Of a DNA stretch of 64,000 nucleotides, positions 1-10,781 are shown piece by piece. The notes beneath the pieces were generated by a model. It was not told the origin of the DNA. It saw only the letters and a program-made list of their open reading frames with translations, and did not search any database. Location: positions 496,001-560,000 of the forward strand of contig NZ_VRKN01000002.1 of NCBI RefSeq assembly GCF_008080435.1. The letters are read 5' to 3'. Numbering within the stretch: the stretch's first letter is position 1; each line of letters opens with the position of its first letter. This DNA comes from Enterobacter asburiae. Lineage in GTDB: Bacteria > Pseudomonadota > Gammaproteobacteria > Enterobacterales > Enterobacteriaceae. A program made the translations under genes and the position numbers.

Positions 1-1
1 T

Positions 2-1384
<1,383 letters not shown>

Positions 1385-1442
1385 TTCTTCGCCGGTTACT
1401 TACTATACTGCTGCTATTCCCTTTTTTAATAAGGAGAGCAGC

Positions 1443-2462
1443 ATGCCCCATCTTCATAGCGTTATTCCCCCTTATATTCTTCGTCGTATTATCGAAAGCG
1501 GTTCCGAGCCGCAGCAGCGCTGTGCCCGTCAGACCTTAACCCACGTCCAGACGCTGATGGCCCACATGCCCGGCAAACCCGCCGCGCCGCACGTGAATAA
1601 AGCCGGACAGCTGGAGCGCGATATTTACGATGCGAAGCAAACCCAGGATCTACCGGGTACGCAGGTGCGTTACGAAGGACAGCCGTCGAACGGCGATGTG
1701 GCGGTGGATGAAGCCTACAATTATTTAGGCATTACCCATGATTTCTTCTGGAAAGAATATCAGCGTGATTCGCTCGATAATAAAGGGCTTATTTTGACCG
1801 GCACCGTGCATTACGGTCGGGAATATCAGAACGCCTTCTGGAACGGTCAGCAGATGGTATTCGGCGATGGCGACGGGGAAATATTTAACCGCTTTACCAT
1901 CGCTATCGACGTGGTGGCGCACGAGCTGAGCCACGGTGTGACTGAGACAGAAGCCGGGCTTATCTATTTTGAACAGTCGGGGGCGCTGAACGAGTCTCTG
2001 TCGGACGTGTTTGGCTCGCTGGTTAAACAGTATCATCTGAAGCAAACCGCCGATAAAGCTGACTGGATCATTGGTGAAGGGTTGCTGGCGGCGGGGATTA
2101 ACGGCAAAGGGCTGCGCTCAATGTCTGAACCCGGCACCGCCTATGACGATCCTCTGCTCGGCAAAGACCCGCAGCCTGCGCACATGAAAGATTTCATTAA
2201 AACGCGCGAGGATAACGGCGGCGTGCATCTGAACTCCGGCATCCCCAACCGGGCATTCTACCTGGCTGCGACGGCGATCGGCGGCTATGCCTGGGAAAAA
2301 GCGGGTTATGCCTGGTACGACACGGTTTGCGATCGCAATCTGGCGCAGGATGCGGATTTTGAGGCCTTCGCAAAACTGACGATCGCGCACGGAGAGAAAC
2401 GCTCCGGTGGCGACGCTGGGGCGGCCATTAAACAAGCCTGGGAACAGGTGGGAGTATTGTAA
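1443..2462 (+). CDS. Protealysin-like M4 (thermolysin family) metalloprotease
   Basis: Zinc metalloprotease of peptidase family M4, 339 residues. The zinc site is clear: HELSH at 160-164 (ligands H160 and H164, catalytic E161), with the third ligand E184 in the NESLSD block. There is no signal peptide. The short N-terminal stretch of about 50 residues with a PPY motif near residue 10 resembles the short propeptide of protealysin (Serratia) and grimelysin, known for cleaving actin, rather than the long secreted thermolysin precursor. A strong AAGGAG site precedes the ATG. The emfourin inhibitor gene starts at the base after the stop codon, so the two are probably translated together. The substrate in this organism is unknown. 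Confidence 0.9.
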   Translation: MPHLHSVIPPYILRRIIESGSEPQQRCARQTLTHVQTLMAHMPGKPAAPHVNKAGQLERDIYDAKQTQDLPGTQVRYEGQPSNGDVAVDEAYNYLGITHDFFWKEYQRDSLDNKGLILTGTVHYGREYQNAFWNGQQMVFGDGDGEIFNRFTIAIDVVAHELSHGVTETEAGLIYFEQSGALNESLSDVFGSLVKQYHLKQTADKADWIIGEGLLAAGINGKGLRSMSEPGTAYDDPLLGKDPQPAHMKDFIKTREDNGGVHLNSGIPNRAFYLAATAIGGYAWEKAGYAWYDTVCDRNLAQDADFEAFAKLTIAHGEKRSGGDAGAAIKQAWEQVGVL

Positions 2463-2813
2463 ATGCAGGTTCCGGAACTGACGGATGACGCCGTGGTTGA
2501 GCTGGCCCGGGAAGGTGGCGTCGCTTTTATTCCCAAGCTGAGTGGCCAGCGTACCATCGCGCTCTCCTCACTCAATGAGGCTCAGCGCCAGCGCCTGGTG
2601 AGCATCCTGGAGCAGGCTTTTCCACGCGGCCAGCCGCCCGGGCAAGCCTCTTCACCCGGCAGCGGCGACCAGCGCTATTTCCGTATCCAGATTATCTGGA
2701 CCGGACAAAATCAGGCGCACTACGCCGATATCATCGTGCTGGTGCCTGAGCAGGAAGCACCCGAGTCGCTGGTCGAACTGTGGAAGAAAGGCGAAGGCTG
2801 CGTGTGCGATTAA
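2463..2813 (+). CDS. Emfourin-type protealysin inhibitor
   Basis: Small 116-residue protein directly after the M4 protease, with stop TAA and start ATG abutting. In Serratia the gene in this position encodes emfourin, a slow tight-binding protein inhibitor of protealysin. The partner, size and position match. No signal peptide or membrane segment is visible, so it should meet the protease in the cytoplasm. No inhibitory residue can be pointed to from sequence alone; the call rests mainly on the pairing and on recollection of the family. Its last 4 bases overlap the convergent end of yfgJ. Confidence 0.8.
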   Translation: MQVPELTDDAVVELAREGGVAFIPKLSGQRTIALSSLNEAQRQRLVSILEQAFPRGQPPGQASSPGSGDQRYFRIQIIWTGQNQAHYADIIVLVPEQEAPESLVELWKKGEGCVCD

Positions 2814-3031
2814 CCTTCGGCCCGAACAAACTCCACGCGTTTTTTAGAGATAAGACCGTGGCCGTTCTGGCAGAAATAGTCCACCGCGCCGCAGGCTTTT
2901 AATACCTGGAGTGGCTGATGGCACTCCGGGCAGCGGGCTTCAAGCGCGATGTCCTTATTACAGCTTTCGCAGTGCGCCACCCCATTCTGAGGCTCAAGCA
3001 GTGCCTGGCAATCCGGGCAGGTAATCGTCAT
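2810..3031 (-). CDS. yfgJ: Zinc-ribbon protein YfgJ
   Basis: A 73-residue protein built of small zinc-ribbon modules. CPDC near residue 5 pairs with CESC near residue 21, and CPEC near residue 34 pairs with later cysteines around 47 and 54. It matches the YfgJ/DUF1407 family, which lies between xseA and der in E. coli. Function is not established; such rubredoxin-like ribbons usually bind structural zinc. It is convergent with the emfourin gene and shares 4 bases with it. Confidence 0.85.
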   Translation of the reverse strand: MTITCPDCQALLEPQNGVAHCESCNKDIALEARCPECHQPLQVLKACGAVDYFCQNGHGLISKKRVEFVRAEG

Positions 3032-3081
3032 GGTGACTCCTTTAAAGCGTTCAGGTCTGCAATAATTTTACCACGTCGCGT

Positions 3082-4116
3082 TCAGTGCGGGCCACGCAAC
3101 TGTTGCTGTAACGCCAGCAGCAGCGTCACTTCCTCGATCCTGCGACGCGTCGTGCGGCTCACCTCGTGCGGATCCCGTTCAAACAGACTGTTGGCGCCCA
3201 GAATATGCTCTGCAAGACAGTGCTCGTAGATCGTGCCGGGAATGTTCCAGCGTTGACGCGTGTCGCCATTCATCAGATCCAGCACATCTTCAGCGCCGTG
3301 CCGGTCGTAACTGATGATACGCCCGTCGCGCAACCAGAGCCGCAGGCCTTTTTGCCCGCCCGCGGGTCCCGCGTATTTGTTAAGCCAGATATCCACCGGC
3401 ACGCCGCTGATGCTTCCCTGAAGATGCGCCTCGCCTTCCGCCGTGGTCAGGTCGCCTTTTGCAATATCGCGCCCCAGGCGGTCTTTAGCCGTGACGACCC
3501 GCAGCGTCATCTCATCATTCCCGCCCAGATAACGCACCGTTTCGCGCAGCATCGCCAGCACGTGCGTACCGATATCCAGAATCACGCCATCAGGGTGGCG
3601 AAGCGTACGCGCGTCCGGCTCGCCCGTGGCAAAGTTAAGCGCGATGGGTTCCCCTGCAGCGTTATATCCGCTCGGCTCCTGCAAAAAACCGTCGATTTTG
3701 ACGATGTCAGCGATATTGCCAACCAGCGACCGCTTCACCGTTTCGATACGCGCCATCCAGTGATCGAGCGCCAGCACGCGGGAGGCGACGTCGGGGTCCG
3801 CCAGCAGCGCGTTGAGCTTTTCTGTTTGGGGAAGCGTGGCGACAATCGGTTTTTCAACCACGATGCGGGAAACCGATGAGGCGAGAGCGAGTTCAAGCAC
3901 CTCAAGATGGTGCAGCGACGCCGTGGTAATAAACAGGGTATCAAGCGGCTGGGAGAGGAGTTCAGCCAGTGTGGCGCAGCGCGTTATCCCCTCCGGCTGT
4001 TTTACGGGCTGGATATCAAAGCCTAAACAGTGAGGGAGATTATCAAAGCATTTTCGTATTGCGGGCAGGTAAGCTGTTTCAACGACTGCGCCAAGACCAA
4101 CAAACCCTAACAGCAT
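3082..4116 (-). CDS. Gfo/Idh/MocA family NAD(P)-dependent oxidoreductase
   Basis: A 344-residue dehydrogenase-like protein. The N-terminal Rossmann fold begins at once (LLGFVGLGAVVE, a variant glycine-rich loop), the family EKP motif is present (VVEKPIVA) near residue 109, and the C-terminal alpha/beta domain carries an HVLAMLRE segment preceded by DIGTH. The start was placed at the ATG at 4116 because a GAGG site precedes it and the fold begins there; the longer open frame would overlap the upstream permease and its terminator. The substrate, probably a sugar or cyclitol derivative, cannot be read from sequence. It is not part of the E. coli K-12 set between xseA and der. Confidence 0.8.
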   Translation of the reverse strand: MLLGFVGLGAVVETAYLPAIRKCFDNLPHCLGFDIQPVKQPEGITRCATLAELLSQPLDTLFITTASLHHLEVLELALASSVSRIVVEKPIVATLPQTEKLNALLADPDVASRVLALDHWMARIETVKRSLVGNIADIVKIDGFLQEPSGYNAAGEPIALNFATGEPDARTLRHPDGVILDIGTHVLAMLRETVRYLGGNDEMTLRVVTAKDRLGRDIAKGDLTTAEGEAHLQGSISGVPVDIWLNKYAGPAGGQKGLRLWLRDGRIISYDRHGAEDVLDLMNGDTRQRWNIPGTIYEHCLAEHILGANSLFERDPHEVSRTTRRRIEEVTLLLALQQQLRGPH

Positions 4117-4138
4117 GTTCTTACCTCGTCGAATAAAT

Positions 4139-4164
4139 TGCCGGGGCATAACACCGCCCCGGCA
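4139..4164 (-). terminator. Probable terminator after the peptide permease
   Basis: A perfect 9-bp inverted repeat TGCCGGGGC/GCCCCGGCA with an 8-base loop lies between the permease stop and the oxidoreductase start. On the minus strand it is followed by an AT-rich TTTATT stretch. It should largely separate transcription of the two genes. Confidence 0.7.
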
Positions 4165-4174
4165 AGATCGAGGT

Positions 4175-5719
4175 TTATGAGGCGTTAGCTGCCGGTTTAG
4201 CCTGCGCATTTTCCAGCATGCGGCGCACCGGAACAATGAGGACGATCAGTACCGCGGCACAAATCAGCAGCGCGACGGAGCAGCGCGCAAAGAGATCCGG
4301 CAGCATATCCAGCTGATCGGCCTTCACGTGGCCGCCAATCAGGCCCGCCGCCAGGTTACCCAGCGCGCTGGCGCAGAACCACAGCCCCATCATCTGGCCG
4401 CGCATTCTTTCCGGCGCCAGCAGCGTCATGGTCGCCAGGCCAATCGGACTCAGGCACAGTTCGCCGAGCGTCAACATCAGGATGCTGCCCACCAGCCACA
4501 ACGGCGACACGCCCGCGCCACCGCTGCTCAGCACGTTCTGAGCCGCCAGCATCATCAGGCCAAAGCCCGCCGCAGCGCACAGAATACCAATAACAAACTT
4601 GGTGATGCTGCTCGGGCGAATGTTTTTGCTCGCGAGCTTCGGCCATGCCCAGCTAAACACCGGTGCCAGCAGGATGATGAACAGGGCGTTGATCGACTGG
4701 AACCACACCGCCGGGATTTCAAAATCACCAATCATGCGGTTAGTGTAGTCGTTAGCAAACAGGTTGAACGAGGTTGGCTTTTGTTCGAACGCGGACCAGA
4801 AGAACGCCGCAGAGATCAGCAGAATAAAGCAGACCAGCAGCCTGGCGCGCTCTTTACGGTTCAGGCCCGCAAAAACAAACAGATAAATAAAGTAGAGGGC
4901 GACGGACGCCGCAATCACGTAGACCAGCACGCTGGCTACCGCGACCGGGTTAATCACAATTACACCCTGCGCAATCAGCGTCACGATCGTTGTCACGCCT
5001 GCCGCCAGCGCCAGCAGCCAGACGCCCACGCCGTTACGCTTCACCACCGGGCTGTTCCAGGTAGAGTCGAGGCCGACTTCGCCGTCATAGCGTTTCATTG
5101 CCGGAACGGCAAACACGCGGAAGATAATCAGCGCCACCAGCATCCCGATGCCGCCAATACCAAAGCCCCAGTGCCAGCCGTGCGTTTTAATCAGCCAGCC
5201 GGAAATCAGGGGTGCGATGAACGAGCCCATGTTGATGCCCATATAGAACAGCGAGAAACCGCCGTCACGACGCGCGTCGCCTTTTTTATACAAGGTGCCG
5301 ACCATCACCGAGATACAGGTCTTAAACAGTCCGGAGCCAAGCACGATGAACATCAGGCCGATAAAGAACAGGTTGTTCCCCATCACCGCAGAGAGCGCGA
5401 TCGACAGGTGACCGAGCGCAATCAGGATCGAACCGTACCAGACGGCTCTCTGCTGACCGAGCCAGTTATCGGCCAGCCAGCCGCCCGGCAGCGCGGCCAG
5501 GTACATGGTACCGGCAAAGATACCGACAATCGCCGAGGCGTTTTCACGCGCCAGGCCCATCCCGCCGTCATAGACGGTGGCGGCCATAAACAGGATCAGT
5601 AACGGACGAATGCCGTAAAACGAGAAACGCTCCCACATCTCGGTGAAGAACAGGGAACCGAGCGGATACGGATGGCCGAAGAACGTTCGGCTCTCTTTTT
5701 GATTAACAGTGGATTGCAT
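4175..5719 (-). CDS. POT family proton-dependent peptide permease
   Basis: A 514-residue inner-membrane protein of the POT/PTR (MFS) family, importing di- and tripeptides with protons. The signature near residue 30 (EMWERFSFYG) matches the family ExxERFxYY proton-coupling motif, and the FYMGINMGSFIAP block follows around 155. About 14 hydrophobic segments are visible, as in DtpA-D and YjdL. The N-terminal tail is polar and the C-terminus short. Which E. coli paralogue is closest was not resolved, so no symbol is given. The downstream oxidoreductase is on the same strand but separated by a hairpin. The 5' leader carries a strong inverted repeat (5770-5791). Confidence 0.9.
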   Translation of the reverse strand: MQSTVNQKESRTFFGHPYPLGSLFFTEMWERFSFYGIRPLLILFMAATVYDGGMGLARENASAIVGIFAGTMYLAALPGGWLADNWLGQQRAVWYGSILIALGHLSIALSAVMGNNLFFIGLMFIVLGSGLFKTCISVMVGTLYKKGDARRDGGFSLFYMGINMGSFIAPLISGWLIKTHGWHWGFGIGGIGMLVALIIFRVFAVPAMKRYDGEVGLDSTWNSPVVKRNGVGVWLLALAAGVTTIVTLIAQGVIVINPVAVASVLVYVIAASVALYFIYLFVFAGLNRKERARLLVCFILLISAAFFWSAFEQKPTSFNLFANDYTNRMIGDFEIPAVWFQSINALFIILLAPVFSWAWPKLASKNIRPSSITKFVIGILCAAAGFGLMMLAAQNVLSSGGAGVSPLWLVGSILMLTLGELCLSPIGLATMTLLAPERMRGQMMGLWFCASALGNLAAGLIGGHVKADQLDMLPDLFARCSVALLICAAVLIVLIVPVRRMLENAQAKPAANAS

Positions 5720-5769
5720 AATTCTCCCGAAAGGTATGTCGTCGTGCTTGTAAACACCAGCAGGTACGC

Positions 5770-5798
5770 CGGCCAGTTACGTATCTGGCCGATTTTTT
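5770..5798. other. Inverted repeat in the leader of the peptide permease
   Basis: CGGCCAG, 8 bases, CTGGCCG, then six T on the plus strand. It looks like an intrinsic terminator for plus-strand transcription, but no plus-strand gene lies upstream. On the minus strand it falls about 50 bases before the permease start, where it could be an operator or leader hairpin. The rest of the 5720-5972 stretch shows AT-rich promoter-like sequence but no site I can name. Confidence 0.5.
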
Positions 5799-5972
5799 AC
5801 ATGCGGCGAAAAGTTAGTTAACCATTTGATAACCAGGCGCTAGTTTTGTCTAGTACCGGACCCTGGACTTTAAGATGAAAATTCGACGATTGTCTACTTT
5901 TCTGGATTTAAAGATGGTTGAGAGTGAATAGTGATTGACTTCACACAGAGAAAACCAACGGTATGATTGGGC

Positions 5973-6000
5973 AAAAAAAACCCGCGATAAACGCGGGCCT
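5973..6000 (-). terminator. Intrinsic terminator of der
   Basis: On the minus strand a GC-rich stem (CCCGCG/CGCGGG with loop TTTAT) is followed by eight T, 19 bases after the der stop codon. Confidence 0.9.
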
Positions 6001-6018
6001 TTGTGAGATCGGCAAGAC

Positions 6019-7491
6019 TTATTTGCTTTTCTTAATGTGCTTAATCAAGCGCTTACGCTTACGCATCTGGTTTGGCGTCAGGGTGTTGCGCTTGTTGGCG
6101 AACGGGTTTTCCCCTTCCTTGAACTGGATACGGATAGGCGTACCCATCACGTCCAGCGATTTACGGAAGTAGTTCATCAGATAGCGCTTGTAGGAATCCG
6201 GCAGGTCTTTCACCTGGTTGCCGTGGATCACCACGATTGGCGGATTATAACCACCGGCGTGAGCATATTTCAGCTTCACGCGACGGCCGCGCACCAGCGG
6301 TGGCTGATGGTCTTCCGCAGCCATATTCATGATGCGCGTCAGCATCGCGGTGCTCTGGCGACGGGTGGAGCTGTCATACGCTTCACGCACGGATTCGAAC
6401 AGGTTACCCACGCCGCTGCCGTGCAGCGCAGAGATAAAGTGCACGCGGGCAAAGTCGATAAAGCCCAGACGGAAGTCGAGGGTCTCTTTCACCTGCTCGC
6501 GCACTTCATTGCTCAGGCCATCCCATTTGTTGACCACGATAACAAGCGAGCGCCCACTATTCAGGATAAAGCCGAGCAGAGAGAGGTCCTGATCGGAGAT
6601 ACCTTCGCGTGCGTCGATGACCAGCAGCACTACGTTGGCATCTTCGATCGCCTGCAGGGTTTTGATAACGGAGAATTTTTCCACCACATCGGTGATTTTC
6701 CCGCGCTTACGCACCCCGGCGGTGTCGATGAGGACATACTCACGCTCATCGCGCTGCATAGGGATGTAGATACTGTCACGGGTGGTGCCCGGCATGTCGT
6801 AAACGACCACGCGCTCTTCACCCAGAATACGGTTAGTAAGCGTAGACTTACCTACGTTTGGACGACCCACGATTGCCAGCTTGATCGGCAGATCCTGCGG
6901 GTTGAAGTCGTCTTCAGGCTCTTCTTCGCCCTCTTCACCTTCTTCGAACTGCGCCCAGTATTCCGCGTCTTCATCCACCTCTTCCGGCGGGTTCACTTCG
7001 TCAACCCACGGCAGCAGAACGGTTTCCAGCAGACTGGTGACGCCACGACCATGCGATGCCGCAATCGGGTAGATTTCACCCAGGCCCAGAGACCAGAAAT
7101 CCGCGACGGCCTGATCGGCATCAATACCGTCAGTTTTGTTCGCCACCAGGAAGGTCGGCTTTTCGCGTGAACGCAGGTGTTTGGCAATAGCGGAGTCCGC
7201 CGGCATCAGGCCAGCGCGCGCATCCACCATAAACAGCACCACGTCCGCTTCTTCAATCGCCAGCAGCGACTGTTCCGCCATGCGGGTTTCAACGCCGTCT
7301 TCTGTACCGTCAATACCACCGGTATCAATACAGATGAACTCGCGTCCTTCCACCTCTGCACGACCGTACTTACGGTCACGCGTCAGCCCCGGGAAATCCG
7401 CAACCAGCGCATCACGGGTGCGTGTTAAACGGTTAAAAAGAGTGGATTTTCCAACGTTAGGGCGCCCGACAAGCGCGACCACAGGTACCAT
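6019..7491 (-). CDS. der: Ribosome-assembly GTPase Der (EngA)
   Basis: Essential double-GTPase that helps assemble the 50S ribosomal subunit. The 490-residue protein opens with the first P-loop GRPNVGKST (9-17). A very acidic linker rich in E and D near residues 160-195 joins to a second G domain starting with another GRPNVGKST, and a KH-like C-terminal domain ends in a lysine-rich tail. The start was set at the ATG at 7491 because [11 protein letters not shown] is the family N-terminus; a longer frame adds 20 unsupported residues. It follows bamB on the same strand, separated by a terminator-like hairpin. Confidence 0.97.
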   Translation of the reverse strand: MVPVVALVGRPNVGKSTLFNRLTRTRDALVADFPGLTRDRKYGRAEVEGREFICIDTGGIDGTEDGVETRMAEQSLLAIEEADVVLFMVDARAGLMPADSAIAKHLRSREKPTFLVANKTDGIDADQAVADFWSLGLGEIYPIAASHGRGVTSLLETVLLPWVDEVNPPEEVDEDAEYWAQFEEGEEGEEEPEDDFNPQDLPIKLAIVGRPNVGKSTLTNRILGEERVVVYDMPGTTRDSIYIPMQRDEREYVLIDTAGVRKRGKITDVVEKFSVIKTLQAIEDANVVLLVIDAREGISDQDLSLLGFILNSGRSLVIVVNKWDGLSNEVREQVKETLDFRLGFIDFARVHFISALHGSGVGNLFESVREAYDSSTRRQSTAMLTRIMNMAAEDHQPPLVRGRRVKLKYAHAGGYNPPIVVIHGNQVKDLPDSYKRYLMNYFRKSLDVMGTPIRIQFKEGENPFANKRNTLTPNQMRKRKRLIKHIKKSK

Positions 7492-7550
7492 GTTTGAAGC
7501 CTCATAAAATTCACATAAACGTCGCTTTTGCGGCGTTTTTAAAAATGTCA

Positions 7551-7580
7551 AAACGGCTCCTGAGTGAACAGGAGCCGTTT
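7551..7580 (-). terminator. Hairpin between bamB and der
   Basis: A 12-bp perfect inverted repeat (AAACGGCTCCTG/CAGGAGCCGTTT) followed on the minus strand by T-rich sequence, 24 bases after the bamB stop. Likely an intrinsic terminator or attenuator between the two genes. Confidence 0.8.
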
Positions 7581-7603
7581 AGTATACTACAACCGCCGGG
7601 TAA

Positions 7604-8782
7604 TTAACGCGTGATCGCGTACAGCGTGCCGTCTTTTGCCTGAATCAGCAGTTTGCCGTCGGCCACAACCGGATCGGTCAGGAAACCGGAGCTGTCGACT
7701 TTTTGCTGCGCAACAAAGCGACCGTTATCCGGATCGATCCAGTGCATATACCCTTCGCTGTCACCGACCACCAGGCTACCGTTGTACAGCGCTGGCGAGG
7801 TCAGCAGACGGTGCAGCAGATCGCTTTGCGTCCACAGCGTCACGCCACCTTCGGTGCTCAGCGCCAGCAGACGGTCATTCTGATCGACCATATAGATGCG
7901 GTTACCCTCAACGATGAAATCATTCACAGAGCCCAGCTCACGTTTCCACATGATCTGGCCGCTGCGCAGATCCAGCGCGGTCAGGTTGCCGTTATAAGCC
8001 AGCGCGTAAACCACACCGTTAACGATTACCGGCGTTGTGTCTACGTCGCTCAGACGGTCAATTTCCGTTGAGCCAGTGGCCTGAGAGATACGCTGCTGCC
8101 AGATCATCTGGCCCTGCTGCATCATCACTGCGCTCACGCGACCGTTGTCACCGCCCACAATGGCAGCACCAAATGCGGTAGCCGGCGCGGATTCGCCGCG
8201 CAGAGAGAGCGCAGGCATATCCAGGTTAACGGTCCATTTCACCAGACCGTCCGCTTCGTTCAGCGCCTGCAGCTGGCCGTTGCTGGTATGAATCAGTACC
8301 AGGCCATCGCTCACCACCGGACGAGACAGGGATTCACCCGCCACGGTTGTTTGCCAGGCAATAGAGCCATCGCTGCTGTTCAGCGCATAAACCTGCGCTT
8401 TTTCGCTGCCCACGTAGACATGACCACCGGCAACGGTCAGACCGCCAGACAGCAGTGCAGGTTTACGGGAGAACCAACCGTCTTTTTCCGCCAGGTTAAC
8501 GGACCAGACTTCTTTCCCGTCATCAGCGTTCACCGCTTTCACGGTACCTTTGCGGTCAGCGGCATAGACAACGCTGTCTGCATACGCCGGATGAAGGTTG
8601 GAATAGAAATCACCAATCCCATTGCCCACGGAGACATCCCACGCGGTGGATGGGGTAAACTGGTTTTCAACCGTCGGCAGTGGGGACATTTTCACAACGT
8701 CTTCTTCGCCACTGAACAGTGAACAACCACTCAATAACGTAACAGAAAGCAGTCCTGGCAGAAGTAATTTACGCAATTGCAT
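7604..8782 (-). CDS. bamB: Outer-membrane assembly lipoprotein BamB
   Basis: Lipoprotein subunit of the BAM complex, which folds beta-barrel proteins into the outer membrane. The 392-residue precursor has a signal peptide ending in the lipobox LLSGC, with C20 as the lipidated residue. The rest is an eight-bladed PQQ-type propeller, visible as repeated patterns such as LDLRSGQIMWKRELG and LNSSDGSIAWQT. It lies downstream of yfgM in the same direction with a 10-base gap, so they are probably cotranscribed. Confidence 0.97.
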   Translation of the reverse strand: MQLRKLLLPGLLSVTLLSGCSLFSGEEDVVKMSPLPTVENQFTPSTAWDVSVGNGIGDFYSNLHPAYADSVVYAADRKGTVKAVNADDGKEVWSVNLAEKDGWFSRKPALLSGGLTVAGGHVYVGSEKAQVYALNSSDGSIAWQTTVAGESLSRPVVSDGLVLIHTSNGQLQALNEADGLVKWTVNLDMPALSLRGESAPATAFGAAIVGGDNGRVSAVMMQQGQMIWQQRISQATGSTEIDRLSDVDTTPVIVNGVVYALAYNGNLTALDLRSGQIMWKRELGSVNDFIVEGNRIYMVDQNDRLLALSTEGGVTLWTQSDLLHRLLTSPALYNGSLVVGDSEGYMHWIDPDNGRFVAQQKVDSSGFLTDPVVADGKLLIQAKDGTLYAITR

Positions 8783-8792
8783 CGGGTCCCTC

Positions 8793-9413
8793 TCAGACGG
8801 ACAAATTATTTATTTTCATCTGCATCATTTCGCTCAGCGCAGGTGAGGCATTGCTCTCTACGCCAGCTTGCCACGCTTTACGCGCGCCCGCTTTGTCACC
8901 TTTGCTCAGCAGTGCTTCACCGCGCAGATCGGCAACGATGGCAGCAAAACCTTCGCCTTTGATGGTATCGAGCGTTTTCAGCGCATCGTCAGCTTTCTTC
9001 TGCTGAACCTGAATACGTGCCAGGCGCAGATTGATCACCGCTTTCAGGTTCTCATCGCTGGCCGCAGCAAGGCTCTGAGAGAGCTGAGCAGCGGCTTTAT
9101 CCAGTTCGTTCTTATCAACGTACTGCTGAGCCACTTCCAGCGCAGCCAGTGCACCGTAGGTGTTTTTATTGTCAGCCGCAAATTTTTCTGCCGCAGTCAG
9201 CGTTTGCGGCTGATCGGCACGAATTGCGCTAACGGTAGTTTCATAGGACAGTGACGCGCCGCGCGCGGAATCCGCCTGATGACTGTTCCAGTAACGCCAG
9301 CCCATCAGCGCACCGACACCTAAAATAACCCCAACAACCAGCGCTTTGCCGTTTTCAACAAAGAAGCGTTTAATCGCGTCGACCTGATCGTGTTCGTTCT
9401 CGTAAATTTCCAC
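8793..9413 (-). CDS. yfgM: SecYEG-associated ancillary protein YfgM
   Basis: Inner-membrane protein with one transmembrane segment (about residues 22-42) and a periplasmic TPR domain. In E. coli it works with PpiD at the SecYEG translocon and influences the Rcs response. The start was set at the GTG at 9413, preceded by AAGGAG 8 bases upstream, because the protein then begins with (M)EIYENEHDQV and has 206 residues as in E. coli; the longer frame adds 15 residues unlike the family. The gene is 13 bases after hisS. Confidence 0.93.
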   Translation of the reverse strand: MEIYENEHDQVDAIKRFFVENGKALVVGVILGVGALMGWRYWNSHQADSARGASLSYETTVSAIRADQPQTLTAAEKFAADNKNTYGALAALEVAQQYVDKNELDKAAAQLSQSLAAASDENLKAVINLRLARIQVQQKKADDALKTLDTIKGEGFAAIVADLRGEALLSKGDKAGARKAWQAGVESNASPALSEMMQMKINNLSV

Positions 9414-9426
9414 GCAGTCCTTCTCC

Positions 9427-10701
9427 TTAGCCCAATAGAGTGCGCAAGTGCGCCGCAACGCTGTCCTGCGTTACCGTTGTCTGCTCACCAGAGCGCAGGT
9501 CCTTCACCACCACTTCGCCGTTAGCCACTTCGGACTCACCCAGCACCAGTGCAATACTTGCGCCCCACTTATCGGCACGAGCAAACTGTTTTTTAAAGTT
9601 GCCGCCGCCATGGTTGGTCATCAGCTTAACGCCCGGCAGCGCATCGCGCACGCGTTCGGCAAGCTGTATTGCCGCAGACTGCGTATCCGCACCTGAGGCC
9701 ACCAGGTATATATCGACAACGGATTCTGCTTTAAATTCCGGATTAACTGCCTGAACCAGCAAAACAAGTCGCTCAAGGCCCATCGCGAAGCCAACAGCTG
9801 GCGCCGCACGGCCACCGAGTTGCTCAACCAGACCGTCATAACGGCCGCCCGCACATACGGTGCCCTGAGAGCCGAGGCTGGAGGTTACCCACTCAAACAC
9901 GGTACGGTTGTAGTAGTCCAGACCGCGCACCAGGCGCTGATTCACGGTATAGGCGATGCCTGCCGCTTCAAGCAGCTTGCACAGACCCGCGAAGTGTTCA
10001 CGAGACTCTTCATCCAGGTAGTCACCCAGCGCTGGCGCATCATTCAGCAGTGCCTGAACATCCGCGTTTTTGGAATCCAGAACGCGCAGCGGGTTACTGT
10101 ACATGCGACGTTTGCAGTCTTCGTCCAGCTTCTCTTTATGCTGTTCCAGGAACGCTACCAGCGCATCGCGGTAGTTAGCGCGTGCTTCCAGAGAACCGAT
10201 AGAGTTCAGCTCAAGGGAAACGTGATCGGCGATACCGAGGGCGCGCCACCAGCGGGCGGTCAGCATAATCAGTTCGGCGTCGATGTCCGGGCCCTGCAGA
10301 CCAAAGACTTCCACACCCAGCTGATTGAACTGGCGATAACGACCTTTCTGAGGACGTTCGTGGCGGAACATCGGGCCGATATACCACAGGCGCTGCTCCT
10401 GATTGTACAGAAGACCATGTTCGATGCCGGCGCGTACGCAGCCCGCCGTACCTTCCGGACGCAGAGTCAGGCTGTCGCCGTTGCGGTCCTCAAAGGTGTA
10501 CATCTCTTTTTCAACCACGTCGGTGACTTCACCAATCGCGCGTTTGAATAACGGGGTCTGCTCTACAATCGGCAAACGGATTTCGCTGTAACCGTAGCTG
10601 CCGAGCACCTGCTTCAGTGTGCCTTCAATGCGCTGCCAGATGGCGGTTTCGCCAGGCAGATAATCGTTCATGCCGCGGATGGCTTGAATGTTTTTTGCCA
10701 C
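9427..10701 (-). CDS. hisS: Histidine--tRNA ligase
   Basis: Class II aminoacyl-tRNA synthetase charging tRNA-His in the cytoplasm. The 424-residue length equals E. coli HisRS. The histidine-specific motif [12 protein letters not shown], the class II motif 2 region ([19 protein letters not shown]) and motif 3 (GFAMGLERL) are all present, followed by the C-terminal anticodon-binding domain. The start is a GTG at 10701, giving the family N-terminus [15 protein letters not shown]; the longer frame would read through the upstream terminator. Confidence 0.97.
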   Translation of the reverse strand: MAKNIQAIRGMNDYLPGETAIWQRIEGTLKQVLGSYGYSEIRLPIVEQTPLFKRAIGEVTDVVEKEMYTFEDRNGDSLTLRPEGTAGCVRAGIEHGLLYNQEQRLWYIGPMFRHERPQKGRYRQFNQLGVEVFGLQGPDIDAELIMLTARWWRALGIADHVSLELNSIGSLEARANYRDALVAFLEQHKEKLDEDCKRRMYSNPLRVLDSKNADVQALLNDAPALGDYLDEESREHFAGLCKLLEAAGIAYTVNQRLVRGLDYYNRTVFEWVTSSLGSQGTVCAGGRYDGLVEQLGGRAAPAVGFAMGLERLVLLVQAVNPEFKAESVVDIYLVASGADTQSAAIQLAERVRDALPGVKLMTNHGGGNFKKQFARADKWGASIALVLGESEVANGEVVVKDLRSGEQTTVTQDSVAAHLRTLLG

Positions 10702-10722
10702 GTTTATTCTCTTTCTATATAC

Positions 10723-10746
10723 AAAAAAAACCCAAAGAATGGGTTC
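10723..10746 (-). terminator. Terminator-like hairpin between ispG and hisS
   Basis: On the minus strand AACCCATTCTTTGGGTT is followed by a run of T. The stem is short, so partial termination or attenuation ahead of hisS is the likely role. Confidence 0.7.
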
Positions 10747-10781
10747 AATCATACATGGGAAGCGGCACGCTTCCCATCACG

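Noticed and set aside
4328..5602. 424-residue open frame on the plus strand
   Set aside because: Antisense to the peptide permease; its Q/H/R-rich composition is typical of a shadow frame, and the minus strand carries a clear POT family protein.
6037..7170. 377-residue plus-strand open frame
   Set aside because: Antisense to der, whose GTPase motifs are unmistakable.
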